DNA from: CAYWFP01 sp964457365
Lineage (GTDB): Bacteria; Planctomycetota; SZUA-567
NCBI GenBank assembly: GCA_964457365.1
Contig: CAYWFP010000004.1
Coordinates: 23,610-87,609, forward strand
Reading direction: 5' to 3'
Length of the DNA: 64,000 nucleotides
How positions within the stretch are numbered: the first letter of the stretch is position 1; every line of letters begins with the position of its first letter. Under the pieces are notes generated by a model. The model saw only the letters and a program-made list of their open reading frames with translations, was not told the DNA's origin and did no database searches. A program made the position numbers and the translations under genes. Shown in pieces: positions 52,517-62,318 of the stretch.

Positions 52517-55500
52517 ATGATGCAAGGCCACAGCGATTCTCGAGCCCCGGCGCGGACGGATCCGCAAACACCGGTGCGCTGCCCCCTCTGCGGGCACCGG
52601 TTCGCGCCCGGCGATATCGGCGGCAGCGTCTACTGCACCAAATGCGGCCGGCAATTCTATCCCTACAGTTTCATGGAAGACACCGTGGCGCTGGGGCTCG
52701 AAGGCGACGGCGGGGAAAGCGTCGCCCCAGCCCCGTCGGCGGAGGCGCCGCCGGCGCAGGAAGCGAACCCGCTGGGCACGCGCTTCGGCGATTACGAGAT
52801 CCTCGAGGAGGTGGCCCGGGGCGGCATGGGCGTGATCTACCGCGCGCGGCACCGGGTATTGAAACGGGTCGTCGCGCTGAAGGTCCTGCGCGCCCGGGAA
52901 GGCGCTACCGACGAGGACATCGAACGCTTCATGCGCGAGGCCAAGGCGGCCGCGAGCCTGCAGCATCCGAACATCGTGCCCATCCACGAACTCGACGTCT
53001 TCAAAGGCCAGCACTTCTTCACCATGGACTTCATCGAGGGCGTCCCGCTCGACCGACTCCTCGAGCAGGGCCCGCTCGCCCCGCATCGCGCGTGCGATCT
53101 GATCGCCCGGGTCGCGCGGGCGGTCCACTACGCCCATACCCACGGCATCATCCACCGCGATATCAAACCCGCCAATATCATCCTCGACAACGGCGAGCGG
53201 CCGATGATCACCGACTTCGGCCTCGCGGTCAACCTCTCCGGGGACGAGCAGACCCAGCGCATGACCCGCACCGGCGCGGTCATGGGCACGCTGCCGTATA
53301 TCCCGCCCGAGCAGGCCGGCGGCAAGATCGAGGAGGTCGGTCCGCGCAGCGACGTCTATGCACTCGGCGCGGTCTTCTACGAGATGTTGACCGGGCGACC
53401 GCCCTTCATCGGCGAGACGCAGTTCGAACTCTTGCGCCGGATCATCCACCAGGATCCGTTGCCCCCGCGCTCCCTGAATCCGCGCATCCATCCCGACGTC
53501 CAGACCATCTGCATGAAATGCCTGGACAAGCAGAGCCAGCGCCGTTACGCCGACGCCGAAGCGCTGGCCGAAGATTGCGAGGCGTTTATTCAAGGCGAAA
53601 TGATCCAGGCCCGACCCGCGACGCTTCTCTATCGTCTTCGCCGTCGGATCGAAACGCGACCGGCACTCTTTGGGCTCTGCGCCTCGGTGGTGGTGCTGGG
53701 ATTGGCGCTGCTGGTCCATATGCGTCTGGCCACGCGGGAGAAGGAGCAGATGGAGCGCGTCCTGCAGGAGACGGGCGACAAGGCCGAGCGGGTCAAACAG
53801 GAGAAGCAGGAGATCGAGGCCCGCGTCAGCCGCAACTGGCGGCGCGAATTCGCCTGCGACTTCAAAGACAATTTCCCCGCGACGATTTCCTGGCACAACG
53901 CGCGCAATACCAACCGGGGCTGGTTCGACCGTGACCGCGCCGTCGTGGACCGCAAAGCGGGACAGATGATCCTTGAGGGCACCGATAAGAGCGATCTCGA
54001 ACGCGCGGTCTTCGGCTTTCCCATGCAGCTGCCGTTCGACTATCGCTTGGAACTGCGCGTGCACCTGCCGGAGAACGATCCGGCGACGTTGCAGCTTTTG
54101 AGCGGCATCGGCCAGAACTACCTCGTCCGCCCCACCTCCCGCATCGTCTGGTTGGGTGTCCCCGGCAGCCCGGGCGCACGCATCCTGCGCAACCAGACCA
54201 CTGTCGCCGAAAACAGCGGCTTCGTCCTGACGCCGGGAAGAACGCACCGGGTGGAACTCGTCCGGCGCATGGAGGAGCCGCTGCTCTCGGTCAGCGTCGA
54301 TGGCGAGACCGTACTCGAGGACGCCGCCGCCTACGATACCGCCGATGCCGCGGCGACGCACCTGGGCCTCTCCGCGCACGACGGCAACCTGGTGTTGCTG
54401 GAAGCGAACCTCTACGTCCTGGGGTTGAGCCGCGAGATGATCAGCACCCTGCTGGAGGTAGGCGACAGCCTGGTCGTGCAGAAGGAACGCGCCCTGGCGC
54501 AGAAGCTCTACGAACGGGTTCTGCGCGAGAAGACCCAGCGCGCGGTTCATCTGCGCGCCTACTCCGGTTTCGTCCACGCCTTCTCCCGGTCTCCGCGCAA
54601 GCTCGAAGAGTCCTGTCGCAACCTTATCGCCAGCATCCGTACCAACAAGAGCCGCAGCGTCGAGGCCGGCGAACTGGAGTATCTGCTGGGGCTGGCCTAC
54701 GCCGCGTTGAACGACGAGAAGGCGCTCTATTTCTATCAGCAGGCGTTCGAGGCGGCCAAGCCCGGCGTCACCGACGTCTTCGAAAACGAAGAGACGCGCG
54801 TCATCGGCCCCTTCGAAGGACGCGGCGGCTTGCTGAAAACCCATCCGCCCGAACACGACTTCAATCTCGACGCCGTTTATACGGGGAAGGCGGGCGAGGT
54901 ACGCTGGCGTCCCGAGGACGAACCCGACGAGTACGGGCGCGTCTACCTCGCGCCCAACCCCCCGTCCTACTCCACCTGGTACATCCGCCGCGTCTACACC
55001 ACCGCGCATGCGCTCCGGCTGGCGCTGCAGGCGCGCAGCGACGACGGCTTGATCGTCTGGGTCAACGGCGAGAAAGCTCTCGAGCGCAACGAGAAACGCA
55101 GCCTCGACGAGGAACACGTCACCATCCCGGTCAATTTCGTCAAGGGGCGGAACGTGGTGCTGCTCAAGGTCCACAACATGCACGGCCAGGCCGGCTATCA
55201 GCTCACCGCCAAGGCGCTGGAGGTACCGCCGCAGCTCATCGGCGCCTACGGTCTGCTGGCGCGACTCGAATCGGCTCTGATGCAATTGAATCTGCACGAC
55301 CCGACCGGCGCACGCGGCCTTCTCTCGACCATGCTGCAGGACAGCTCGATGGAGATCCTCGCCACCCGCTTCCGCGCCGAAGTGCGCGCGCGCGGCGTGA
55401 CCGCGAAGGTGCTCGAGCACGTTGACCGGCTGCTCGCCACCGAACGGGGCGTCGCGCACGCGTGGGTGTTGCTGGAGGCCATGCGCGTGCTGGATCCCGC

Positions 55501-56014
55501 CGCCGGACGCAAACTGGCGCTGCGTTATCACAAACTCGCCGAGGTCGAGACCGGCGCGGAACGACCCGCCGAGGCCGAGGAAGCGCTCAAGCAGGCGGCG
55601 CTGCTGGCGCCGGAGTGGCACCTGCCGCGTTTCGATCGGGCGGTGCTGCTTTACCGTACCGAGCGCACGGAGGAAGCCGAGCAGCAGTTCCTTGACGCCA
55701 CCGAGGCGCTGCCCGACTCGCTGGAGCTGCAACTCAGCATCGCCGGCTTCTACCTCCACGACGAGAGTCCGGCCCGGCCCGCGCAGGCCCTGCCGGCGAC
55801 GTCGGCGGCGGTGAAACTGAGCGAAGGACAGAGCCCCGAAGCGCTGACGCTGCATGCCGAGGCGCTCTACGCCACCGGCCGCTACGGCGAGGCGCTCGAG
55901 GCGATCGAAGCCGCCGTGGCGCTGGAGACGAACGCCGAGCGCGAAGCGCTCCGCCGGTCGATCCGATCCGTTCTGAACATGACGATCGTGCCGGCCGCCG
56001 CCGAAGGAGAATGA
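52517..56014 (+). CDS. Transmembrane Ser/Thr protein kinase with large helical-repeat ectodomain
   Basis: An 1165-residue protein. Zinc ribbon (C22, C25, C40, C43), kinase domain about 93-360 with ARGGMGVIYRA, VALKV (K122), IIHRDIKPANII (D215), TDFGLA (D233) and GTLPYIPPEQ, all catalytic residues present. A transmembrane helix at 384-402 is followed by an ectodomain: a concanavalin-like region (about 440-640), TPR-like helices, a beta region with LALQARSDDGLIVWVNGEKALERN (sugar-binding-like, about 830-900), and more TPRs (950-1165). Start ATG 52517 (or 52520) follows GGGAG; a TTG at 52493 is less likely. The ectodomain probably senses or scaffolds in the periplasm. Confidence 0.92.
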   Translation: MMQGHSDSRAPARTDPQTPVRCPLCGHRFAPGDIGGSVYCTKCGRQFYPYSFMEDTVALGLEGDGGESVAPAPSAEAPPAQEANPLGTRFGDYEILEEVARGGMGVIYRARHRVLKRVVALKVLRAREGATDEDIERFMREAKAAASLQHPNIVPIHELDVFKGQHFFTMDFIEGVPLDRLLEQGPLAPHRACDLIARVARAVHYAHTHGIIHRDIKPANIILDNGERPMITDFGLAVNLSGDEQTQRMTRTGAVMGTLPYIPPEQAGGKIEEVGPRSDVYALGAVFYEMLTGRPPFIGETQFELLRRIIHQDPLPPRSLNPRIHPDVQTICMKCLDKQSQRRYADAEALAEDCEAFIQGEMIQARPATLLYRLRRRIETRPALFGLCASVVVLGLALLVHMRLATREKEQMERVLQETGDKAERVKQEKQEIEARVSRNWRREFACDFKDNFPATISWHNARNTNRGWFDRDRAVVDRKAGQMILEGTDKSDLERAVFGFPMQLPFDYRLELRVHLPENDPATLQLLSGIGQNYLVRPTSRIVWLGVPGSPGARILRNQTTVAENSGFVLTPGRTHRVELVRRMEEPLLSVSVDGETVLEDAAAYDTADAAATHLGLSAHDGNLVLLEANLYVLGLSREMISTLLEVGDSLVVQKERALAQKLYERVLREKTQRAVHLRAYSGFVHAFSRSPRKLEESCRNLIASIRTNKSRSVEAGELEYLLGLAYAALNDEKALYFYQQAFEAAKPGVTDVFENEETRVIGPFEGRGGLLKTHPPEHDFNLDAVYTGKAGEVRWRPEDEPDEYGRVYLAPNPPSYSTWYIRRVYTTAHALRLALQARSDDGLIVWVNGEKALERNEKRSLDEEHVTIPVNFVKGRNVVLLKVHNMHGQAGYQLTAKALEVPPQLIGAYGLLARLESALMQLNLHDPTGARGLLSTMLQDSSMEILATRFRAEVRARGVTAKVLEHVDRLLATERGVAHAWVLLEAMRVLDPAAGRKLALRYHKLAEVETGAERPAEAEEALKQAALLAPEWHLPRFDRAVLLYRTERTEEAEQQFLDATEALPDSLELQLSIAGFYLHDESPARPAQALPATSAAVKLSEGQSPEALTLHAEALYATGRYGEALEAIEAAVALETNAEREALRRSIRSVLNMTIVPAAAEGE

Positions 56015-58162
56015 ATGCGCCTCCCGCCGTGTCGCAATCTCGTGGCTTGTGCCATCGGCCTCCTCCTGACCGCGCCTCTGGGCGCGCGGGAAACGTATCC
56101 TTTCTCCTATCCGCCGCTGGCGGCGCTTACGGCGAAGAACGTAACGGAACTGAATAAAATCGGCAAGCGCGATCCGTGGCCGTTGCTGCTGCCGATGAGC
56201 ATCGCCAACGGCTGGCAAGACGTCCCCTTTCTCGGCAAGCTTCCGCCAGTGGAGTTCCTCGCCTTTTTGGAGGAAGCGGGGGCAAGCGACCTGCGCTTTC
56301 TGCTGCTGCCGGCGACGCAACCGGCCGCGCCGCCGCGGGCACTTCTGACGTTCCGCGCGGCGCTCGCAGGCGAGACCGACCTGCAGCAGATACTCAAACG
56401 GCTGGGCGTCGACGCCGAGAACGTCGCGCTCCATATCGTCGACGATACGGTCCGGCTCGGCGACAGCAAAGCCACGCTGGAAGGATTCGACACGGCGGAG
56501 CCGCTGTCGCCGAGCGAAATGGCGTTCCCGTGGCGCAAGTCGCTGGACAAAATGTACGCATGTCGCCAGGACGGCCTGACCGCGTGGGTCAATCTCGAAT
56601 GGCTCAACAGCCTGCTGGCGATCCACGAGAAGACGCGGCTGGACCTGCGGGGCGAACTCAGGCGGACGGACCTGCCGTTCCCGCAGACGGCGGTGCTGCA
56701 CGCCGGCGCCACGGAGCGGGCGACGCGCCTGAGCCTCGCGCTGCATTTCGATCCCGACCGCTTCGGTTTTCCGCCGGTTTCGAGCGCGGATACCGAGAAG
56801 CCGGCAACACCGCTGTCGGCAGGATTCACCGAGGGCGCGGCGTTCTCCGTATCGCTGGATCTGGAAGGACTGAAACTCGCTCCGCCGGCGGAGCTGGAAG
56901 CTGCGGGCACCGGGAAAACGCCCTTGCCGACGCTCTGGACCACGGCGCTCAGGCTGACGGCGACGGGCGGAACGGAACTGGCGCACGATCTGGCGATTCA
57001 GGAGGAAATGCTCAAGCTGCTCACGGGCGTCGGCGTCGAACGCGATCTCCTGGCCTACTTGGGCGATCGGTTGGCGCTCAGTGTCTATCCGCAGAGGGAC
57101 GGACCCGGCATCCGTCTCGGGGCCGTAGCCCGCGTCACCCGTCCCGAGGCGCTGAAGCGCGAACTGCGCCGCTCGCTGGCGTGGGCGGCGTTCTTCGCCA
57201 AGACCCGAGATGCGCCGCTGGTCTTCAAACAGGTCGAGGTGATGGGGTTGGAAGCGGCATGGAGCCTGGAACGGGAAGGCGAAAACAGAGGACGGCACTG
57301 GCTGCTGCTGACCAACCGGCATCTGGCATATATCCAGGTCGATCCGCAATTCCACGTGCAACTCAATACCGACGTGCGTTTCCTGCAAACTCTCTTCAGT
57401 CCGGGCGGAGCCGGTGACGGCGGCGGTAGCGGGACCCTCTGCCGCTGGACGTACCGGCCCGGGGCCGATCTCGACCGGGAGCTTGGGCGTTCGCTGCCGA
57501 TGGCCAGCTTCCTGCTGGGCTATCTCGCGCCCGAATTCGGCGAGATCGTAGCCGCCGATCATACGTTGACGATCACAATCAACGGCGAGTCCGCGCCGCT
57601 GGCCACGGCGATGGCGCTGGCTGCCGGTTCGCAGAAGGTGAAGAAGTTCCTCGCTCGACAGCGCGACAGCAGCAACGCCGTCTTCGCCGTCGAGTGGCTT
57701 CGGCGGATCTTGTGGGCGCAGCAGATCTACCGCAACCAGGGGTTCGGCAGGCTCAACGGTCGCGACGCGGCGTTCGCCCCGACGTTGCCGGCGCTGCTGC
57801 AGGACCGGGGCGAGGACGACGAACCGCTGGCGGGCTATTATACCGATCTCTTCGACCCGCCGGAGGAGCAGCGGCTCGGGCAGTTCGTTCCGTTCATCGC
57901 TTTTGTCGAACACGTCGCCGGCGGCGGCCAGGCGTTCGGCTATCGTTTTCTCCAGCCGCGCTTTCGCGGCGAAACCGCGATCGATCCCGCGCACACCTGG
58001 GCGCTTCTGGCCGTGCCGATCCACCCGCGGGTCGGGCCGGTGCTGCTGATCCTGCACGACGGCGAATTGTGGCAGCGGCCCTTGCCGCCGGAGAAGACGA
58101 CGCTCGCTTCCTGGGAACGCCTGCCCGCGAACCTGGAAGCGGCGGGATGGAGACGGCGCTGA
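56015..58162 (+). CDS. Hypothetical secreted protein of the kinase cluster
   Basis: A 715-residue protein I do not recognise. It has a signal-like N-terminus (LVACAIGLLLTAPLGARE) and a mostly soluble mature chain with repeated patterns of beta strands followed by helices, such as LRLTATGGTELAHDLAIQEEMLKLL and DRLALSVYPQRDGPGIRLGAVARV. These resemble large exported proteins of planctomycete-type bacteria that carry DUF3352-like repeats, but I cannot place it firmly. AAGGAGAATGAATG: the ATG follows the kinase TGA directly. It overlaps the next gene by 16 bp. Probably a partner or substrate of the kinase. Confidence 0.7.
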   Translation: MRLPPCRNLVACAIGLLLTAPLGARETYPFSYPPLAALTAKNVTELNKIGKRDPWPLLLPMSIANGWQDVPFLGKLPPVEFLAFLEEAGASDLRFLLLPATQPAAPPRALLTFRAALAGETDLQQILKRLGVDAENVALHIVDDTVRLGDSKATLEGFDTAEPLSPSEMAFPWRKSLDKMYACRQDGLTAWVNLEWLNSLLAIHEKTRLDLRGELRRTDLPFPQTAVLHAGATERATRLSLALHFDPDRFGFPPVSSADTEKPATPLSAGFTEGAAFSVSLDLEGLKLAPPAELEAAGTGKTPLPTLWTTALRLTATGGTELAHDLAIQEEMLKLLTGVGVERDLLAYLGDRLALSVYPQRDGPGIRLGAVARVTRPEALKRELRRSLAWAAFFAKTRDAPLVFKQVEVMGLEAAWSLEREGENRGRHWLLLTNRHLAYIQVDPQFHVQLNTDVRFLQTLFSPGGAGDGGGSGTLCRWTYRPGADLDRELGRSLPMASFLLGYLAPEFGEIVAADHTLTITINGESAPLATAMALAAGSQKVKKFLARQRDSSNAVFAVEWLRRILWAQQIYRNQGFGRLNGRDAAFAPTLPALLQDRGEDDEPLAGYYTDLFDPPEEQRLGQFVPFIAFVEHVAGGGQAFGYRFLQPRFRGETAIDPAHTWALLAVPIHPRVGPVLLILHDGELWQRPLPPEKTTLASWERLPANLEAAGWRRR

Positions 58163-58713
58163 TCCTGCGTGAAGCCGTAGAGGCTTACTGCCGGCTCGAA
58201 CGAGACATCGGCCGGCACATGACTGCATGGTGCGCGCCGGTCTGCGCACGCTGCCCGACGCCGTGCTGCCGCGCGGAAATCTGTGAGGAAACCCGCCGAA
58301 GCGCATGGCTGATCCGCATCCGCCGCCATAGCGCGCCGCGCCTTCGCCATACCGACAGGGGATGGCTGGGGCGGGGCGGGTGCCGCTTGCCCGCGGGCCG
58401 CCCGCCGGTCTGCTACGAGTATTTCTGCGCAACGTTGCTCGCTGGCTGCACGGAAGAGAAGAAAGCCGCGCTTTCCCGTCTGGGCAAACTCGTCTCCGCG
58501 GCGGGTTTTCGTGCGCTGGGACAGCGCCACCTGGTCGAATTGAACGAGGCGGACTTGCAGCGCGTCAAACCCGAGCGCCTGCTGCGGCGCATCCGGCGAG
58601 CGCGGGAAGAATTCGCCGATCTCATCCCGGCTCTTCCGCACGCCTTCGCGCCCCGGGAAACGAAATCGTCGACACGGCGAAAGAAAGTCGTCCGAAACCG
58701 AAAGAAGTCATAG
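58147..58713 (+). CDS. Cys-rich YkgJ-like (UPF0153-type) metal-binding protein
   Basis: A 188-residue protein. The first half carries clustered cysteines: CAPVCARCPTPCC followed by EIC, then GCRLPAGRPPVCYEYFC. This is the CxxxCxxCxxxCC ... GCxL ... RPxxCxxYxC arrangement of YkgJ-type zinc or iron-sulfur proteins. The C-terminal half is helical and basic (RRKKVVRNRKKS). The ATG lies within the end of the preceding gene (16-bp overlap), so it is cotranscribed. Family function is unknown; metal binding follows from the Cys pattern. Confidence 0.75.
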   Translation: METALILREAVEAYCRLERDIGRHMTAWCAPVCARCPTPCCRAEICEETRRSAWLIRIRRHSAPRLRHTDRGWLGRGGCRLPAGRPPVCYEYFCATLLAGCTEEKKAALSRLGKLVSAAGFRALGQRHLVELNEADLQRVKPERLLRRIRRAREEFADLIPALPHAFAPRETKSSTRRKKVVRNRKKS

Positions 58714-58750
58714 GGACTTCCCGAACCCGCAGCCTGATTGCCACGATCCC

Positions 58751-59929
58751 ATGCATGAGTCGCCCGACCAGTCGCAACTCGTCGTCACCCACATCTGCGA
58801 GGCCTGCCTCGGGGGCGTGGCGCGTCAGTTGCGCCTGGCCGCACGGACGCTCCCCGCCGGCGGCATCCTGCCACGTTTCATCCTGAGCACCCGTCGCGGG
58901 CCTGCGTCCGTCCGTCTGGCTGATGATCTGCGCGGGGAAGGCCGGCCGGTCGACGAGGTGCCGATGCGACGCAGCATTTGCCCGTTGCGAGATCTGATCC
59001 ACCTGCTGAAGATCCGGCGGATCCTGCGCTCGACCCGCCCGGCACTGGTGCATACGCACTCCTCCAAAGCCGGCATACTCGGGCGCTTCGCCGCGCATAT
59101 GCTCGGCATCCCGTGCGTGCATACGCCGCATGTCTTCGCCTTCGAATGGCAGCACGGCGGGGTCATGGGCCGGCTCTATCGCATGCTCGAACGCCGGGCG
59201 GCGCGCTGGTGCGAAGCGCTGGTGATGCTCTCGGATCTGCAAAACGAATTCGCGCTGCTGGAAGGGGTCGGCACGCTCGAACAGCGTGCGGTCGTTCCCA
59301 ACGGCGTCGATCCCGCCGCCTTCGTTCCACCGACGCCACAGCAACGACAAGCCGCGCGGGCATGTTTCGGCGTCGGCGAAAACGTGCCGCTGATCGGCTG
59401 CGCCGGACGCATGGCGCCGCAGAAGGGCATCGACCGCCTCCTGCGCGCGGCTTCGAGTCTGCGCCAGCAGGAGCGCGAAACGGAATTTCTCGTCGCCGGC
59501 ACCGGCGAATTACTGGCGTCGCACCGCGCGCTGGCCGAACGGCTGGACTTGACGAAAGCCGTCCGCTTCTGTGAGGAGGTGGACGATATGCAGCGGCTCT
59601 ACCACGCCCTGGACGTCTTCGTCCTGCCGAGTCTCTGGGAAGGAATGCCGTATACCGTTCTCGAAGCGCAGAGTTGCGGCGTGCCGGTTGTCGCCAGTCG
59701 GACCTGCGGATCGGCTTCGATTATCGAGGACGAGGTTTCGGGCCTCCTGGTCGAGATCGGTGACGAGCGTCAACTGATGCAGGCGATGCTGCGGCTGCTG
59801 CGCGAACCGCAACTGGCCGAACGCCTGGGCGCATGGGGACGGGCCAATGTCGAGCGCTATTTCACCCTCGAGCAGTGGAGTCGGTCGCTGACGCGGCTTT
59901 ATCGATGGTTGCACGCGCGCGCGCATTGA
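58751..59929 (+). CDS. Glycosyltransferase family 4 protein
   Basis: A 392-residue GT-B glycosyltransferase. N-terminal domain opens VVTHICEACLGGVARQLRLAA; the loop VHTHSSKAGILGRFAAHMLGIPCVHTPHVFAFE is a GT4 hallmark of nucleotide-sugar-using exopolysaccharide or lipopolysaccharide enzymes. The C-terminal domain has VVPNGVDPAAF, GCAGRMAPQKGIDRLLRA, LVAGTG and VLPSLWEGMPYTVLEAQSCGVPVVAS (the donor-binding E-x7-E region). It probably adds a sugar in surface polysaccharide assembly. It lies 37 bp after the Cys-rich gene; acceptor unknown. Confidence 0.93.
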   Translation: MHESPDQSQLVVTHICEACLGGVARQLRLAARTLPAGGILPRFILSTRRGPASVRLADDLRGEGRPVDEVPMRRSICPLRDLIHLLKIRRILRSTRPALVHTHSSKAGILGRFAAHMLGIPCVHTPHVFAFEWQHGGVMGRLYRMLERRAARWCEALVMLSDLQNEFALLEGVGTLEQRAVVPNGVDPAAFVPPTPQQRQAARACFGVGENVPLIGCAGRMAPQKGIDRLLRAASSLRQQERETEFLVAGTGELLASHRALAERLDLTKAVRFCEEVDDMQRLYHALDVFVLPSLWEGMPYTVLEAQSCGVPVVASRTCGSASIIEDEVSGLLVEIGDERQLMQAMLRLLREPQLAERLGAWGRANVERYFTLEQWSRSLTRLYRWLHARAH

Positions 59930-59940
59930 TATGCAACACC

Positions 59941-59969
59941 TTGACTCGCCTACGCTTAAACGTGATAAT
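59941..59969 (+). promoter_or_regulatory. Sigma70-like promoter for the small membrane protein
   Basis: TTGACT, 17-bp spacer, GATAAT, 12 bp after the glycosyltransferase stop. Leader of about 90 nt. Confidence 0.55.
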
Positions 59970-60068
59970 ACAGCCCATCTCAGCATGTCGCCGCCGCGCA
60001 GCCGCATGACATGCCAGTACCCGGATATCGACAGTGGCCTATCGTGACCTTCCGCCCCGGACGTGCGT

Positions 60069-60272
60069 ATGACCGAGAACGAGCGCCATCAAGAACAGGT
60101 CAAGGCCGCCCTGGATCAGATCAAGTCGTTCCAGAAACGCGCCAGCCGTAAATGGACCCTGGATATCCCCGTATGGCGACTGACCATCGAAGGGCTCTTT
60201 GTCTTCTTCATCGCCTTCCTCGTTGGACTGGGCTTGGCGGTCATCTTCGAACTGCTGACCCATTGGGCCTGA
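60069..60272 (+). CDS. Small single-span membrane protein
   Basis: An unrecognised 67-residue protein: a hydrophilic, helical N-terminus (TENERHQEQVKAALDQIKSFQKRA) followed by one C-terminal transmembrane helix (FVFFIAFLVGLGLAVIFELL). The layout suits a tail-anchored protein. ATG 60069 is used; an in-frame GTG at 60063 is an alternative, and the ribosome site is weak. A good promoter about 100 bp upstream supports it as a real gene. Confidence 0.55.
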   Translation: MTENERHQEQVKAALDQIKSFQKRASRKWTLDIPVWRLTIEGLFVFFIAFLVGLGLAVIFELLTHWA

Positions 60273-60436
60273 AACGGCCGCGCTTCACCCCCTCCATATC
60301 CATCACAACTTATTTCGTAATAAGAAGTTAGAATTACCAAATCCGGCCTTCTAATCATTTTCTAAATTTCTCTTAACAATTTAATCTGTTAATGTTAAAG
60401 CGTTTGTCGTTGGTAAATGGTTTGTTCGAGGGCGGT
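60273..60436 (+). promoter_or_regulatory. AT-rich control region upstream of the CHAD gene
   Basis: A markedly AT-rich stretch with a hairpin CTTATT-TCGT-AATAAG and a weak promoter-like TTAACA-17-TAAAGC. It has no gene. The composition change against the GC-rich flanks points to a promoter or a junction with transferred DNA. Confidence 0.35.
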
Positions 60437-61291
60437 ATGGCAAAGAAGAAGGATCTTGCCGCGCTGACAGATTTCGTCGCCACGCAGGTGGTCGGCTTCG
60501 CCAAGCTGGTGATGAAACGCTACAAGGCGGTGCGCAAGCAGGCCACGATCGAGGCCACGCATGATATCAGCACCTCTCTGCGACGGCTGATGGCCGCGGA
60601 TATCGTGCTGCGGGAGTTGTACGACTGCAAAATCCTCAAGCCCAAGCAGAGCGGGCTGAAACAGTTCCGCAAAACCCTCGGCGTACTGCGCGATGCGCAG
60701 GAGATCCGGCGGAAGTGGGAGGCGTTTCCCTATACCAACGACTTCGCCCGCGCCTTCTCCCAGCATCTGGCGAAGGAGGAGGAGAAGGCGATGGCGGCGT
60801 TTCTCAAAGCGCTCGAGACGTTCGATCTCTCCATCGTCGAGCCCTTGACAAGGAAGACGCAAGTCAAGAAGCGGCTGCGCAAGGAACCGGTGCTGACGGT
60901 CAAGACGCTGCAGCGGATCCTGCTGCAGCGCGTGCTCGACCTTGCGCCCGAGGCTATCGCCGGCCGCGACGACGTAGCGCTGCACAGCATGCGCGTGCGC
61001 TACAAGCATTACCGCTACACCATCGAACTGCTCTCGCCCGACATCACCCACGCCTCGCCCAAGCGCCTGAAATACCTCAAGAGTCTGCAGGACGCGATGG
61101 GCGAGGCGCACGACTATGCCGTCCTGGAAGAGCGCCTGCTCGCCTTCGCCGAGACCTGCATCGCCCGCGGCGGCAAGATCTGCCACAGCGCCGTCCGTCA
61201 TCGCCGGCGCGAATCCCACACCCAGACGCGGCAATACGTTCACGAGGAACTGCGCAAGATCGCCGCCGCCGAATGCGTCAGCTTCCCCTGA
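60437..61291 (+). CDS. CHAD-domain protein
   Basis: A 284-residue helical protein with a CHAD domain. The conserved His of the first repeat is in ATHDISTSLRRLMAADIVL, and the second repeat has ALHSMRVRYKHYRYTIELL. Both are surrounded by Lys and Arg that in the family bind polyphosphate. CHAD proteins are often fused or adjacent to CYTH domains; no CYTH is seen here. ATG 60437 follows GAGGGCGG. The gene lies beside transposase relics. Confidence 0.85.
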   Translation: MAKKKDLAALTDFVATQVVGFAKLVMKRYKAVRKQATIEATHDISTSLRRLMAADIVLRELYDCKILKPKQSGLKQFRKTLGVLRDAQEIRRKWEAFPYTNDFARAFSQHLAKEEEKAMAAFLKALETFDLSIVEPLTRKTQVKKRLRKEPVLTVKTLQRILLQRVLDLAPEAIAGRDDVALHSMRVRYKHYRYTIELLSPDITHASPKRLKYLKSLQDAMGEAHDYAVLEERLLAFAETCIARGGKICHSAVRHRRRESHTQTRQYVHEELRKIAAAECVSFP

Positions 61292-61299
61292 AGACCCGT

Positions 61300-61313
61300 G
61301 AAATAGCTATTTC
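61300..61313. repeat. Perfect 14-bp palindrome after the CHAD gene
   Basis: GAAATAGCTATTTC, 8 bp after the CHAD stop, followed by a hairpin GCGGC-TTT-GCCGC at 61322-61334. This sits exactly where the transposase relic begins, so it may be a remnant of an element end or a transcription stop. Confidence 0.4.
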
Positions 61314-61334
61314 GACGCGAAGCGGCTTTGCCGC

Positions 61335-61735
61335 GTGAGTGGGCGTGCGGCGTTTGCCGTAGTCACCCGCGCCTGCCCCAAGTGCCACGGCCGGCAGACC
61401 GCCGACTGGCTCAGGAAGCGCGAAGCCGAGATGCTGCCCTGCGACTACTTCCACGTCGTGGCCACCGTGCCCGGAGAATTGAGAACGCTTTTCCTGCGGC
61501 ACCAGAAGATCCTCTACGGCCTGCTGATGAAGACGGCCGACGACGCCGTGCGCGACCTCGCAGGCGAGAGGCGCTACGTCGGCGCGGAGGTGGGCATCCT
61601 GGCGGTCCTGCACACGTGGACGGGAGAACTGCATCATCATCCCCACGTCCACATGCTCGTCACCGGCGGCGGGGTGAGCGCGGACGGCACGCGCTGGCAC
61701 GAGGCGCCCTCAGGATTTCTCGTGCCGGTCAATAG
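61335..61735 (+). pseudogene. IS91-family transposase relic
   Basis: From an apparent GTG at 61335, the frame shows the zinc-finger remnant ACPKCHGRQTADWL, then the IS91 (Y2/IS801-like) core: LLPxxYFHVV-like LPCDYFHVVATVP, VLHTWTGELHHHPHVHMLVTGGGVSADGTRW and GFLVPVNSL. After about 61735 the similarity ends and the frame reads as unrelated residues to 61943. The catalytic tyrosine pair is absent. Truncated and non-functional. Confidence 0.65.
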
Positions 61736-62073
61736 CCTCCGGGGGCATCGACGCGCACAACGGGGGCGTTTGGCCCAAGCCGCCATTCCCGCGGTGCGCG
61801 TGATTGCTCTGCGGCACGACCCCGGTGGCGCCGGCGCCGCGAGGAACGGCTTCGGCGCATCAATACGCATGCGGCGATGTCCGCGCGCGCGGGGTGGCGT
61901 ATGGCTTGCGCTGACCTCCTTAAACGTTCTGGCCACGCAGTAGGGCGTCATCGGCGCGAATCGATCCGAATCCGAGCCACGCCGCGCCGCGAACGCTCCT
62001 CCCCGCCATCCGCGCTCCGTTCAATACGCTTTTCCCCATCGGCTCCGCGACGGGAAAAACCATAGCTATTCTG

Positions 62074-62289
62074 ATGACGCCGGGGTTCATGTCTCTGGCG
62101 AGAATCCGGCGTCCGGAAGGACTGCGCCACGTCCCTCCCGGCGAGCTTGGCAAGGCGATCGGACTCGATCGCGTCCCGGAAGCCCGAACCATGCGGGAGA
62201 AGATTGCGCGTATGGCGGAAAGCGGCACACCGGAAGCATGGATGAAAGAACTTTCGAGCCAATGGATGGAAGACGACCCTCAAGAGGCA
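62074..62289 (+). pseudogene. Transposase relic (uncharacterised putative-transposase family), N-terminal fragment
   Basis: About 72 codons (SLARIRRPEGLRHVPPGELG, LDRVPEARTMREKIARMAES, EAWMKELSSQWMEDDPQEA) match the segment found in a large family of putative transposases of environmental bacteria, where a YVDGHVRVYHG-type catalytic region normally follows. Here the frame is lost at that point. Recognised by pattern memory, not by a search. Confidence 0.5.
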
Positions 62290-62318
62290 TCCCTGCCCGT
62301 TCTCGAAGTCCGACGACC

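Noticed and set aside
52322..58432. A 2036-codon open frame on the minus strand opposite the PPIase-kinase-secreted protein block
   Set aside because: It is antisense to three genes with clear domains; such frames arise from high GC codon bias. Its translation is low-complexity Arg/Gly/Gln with no motif.
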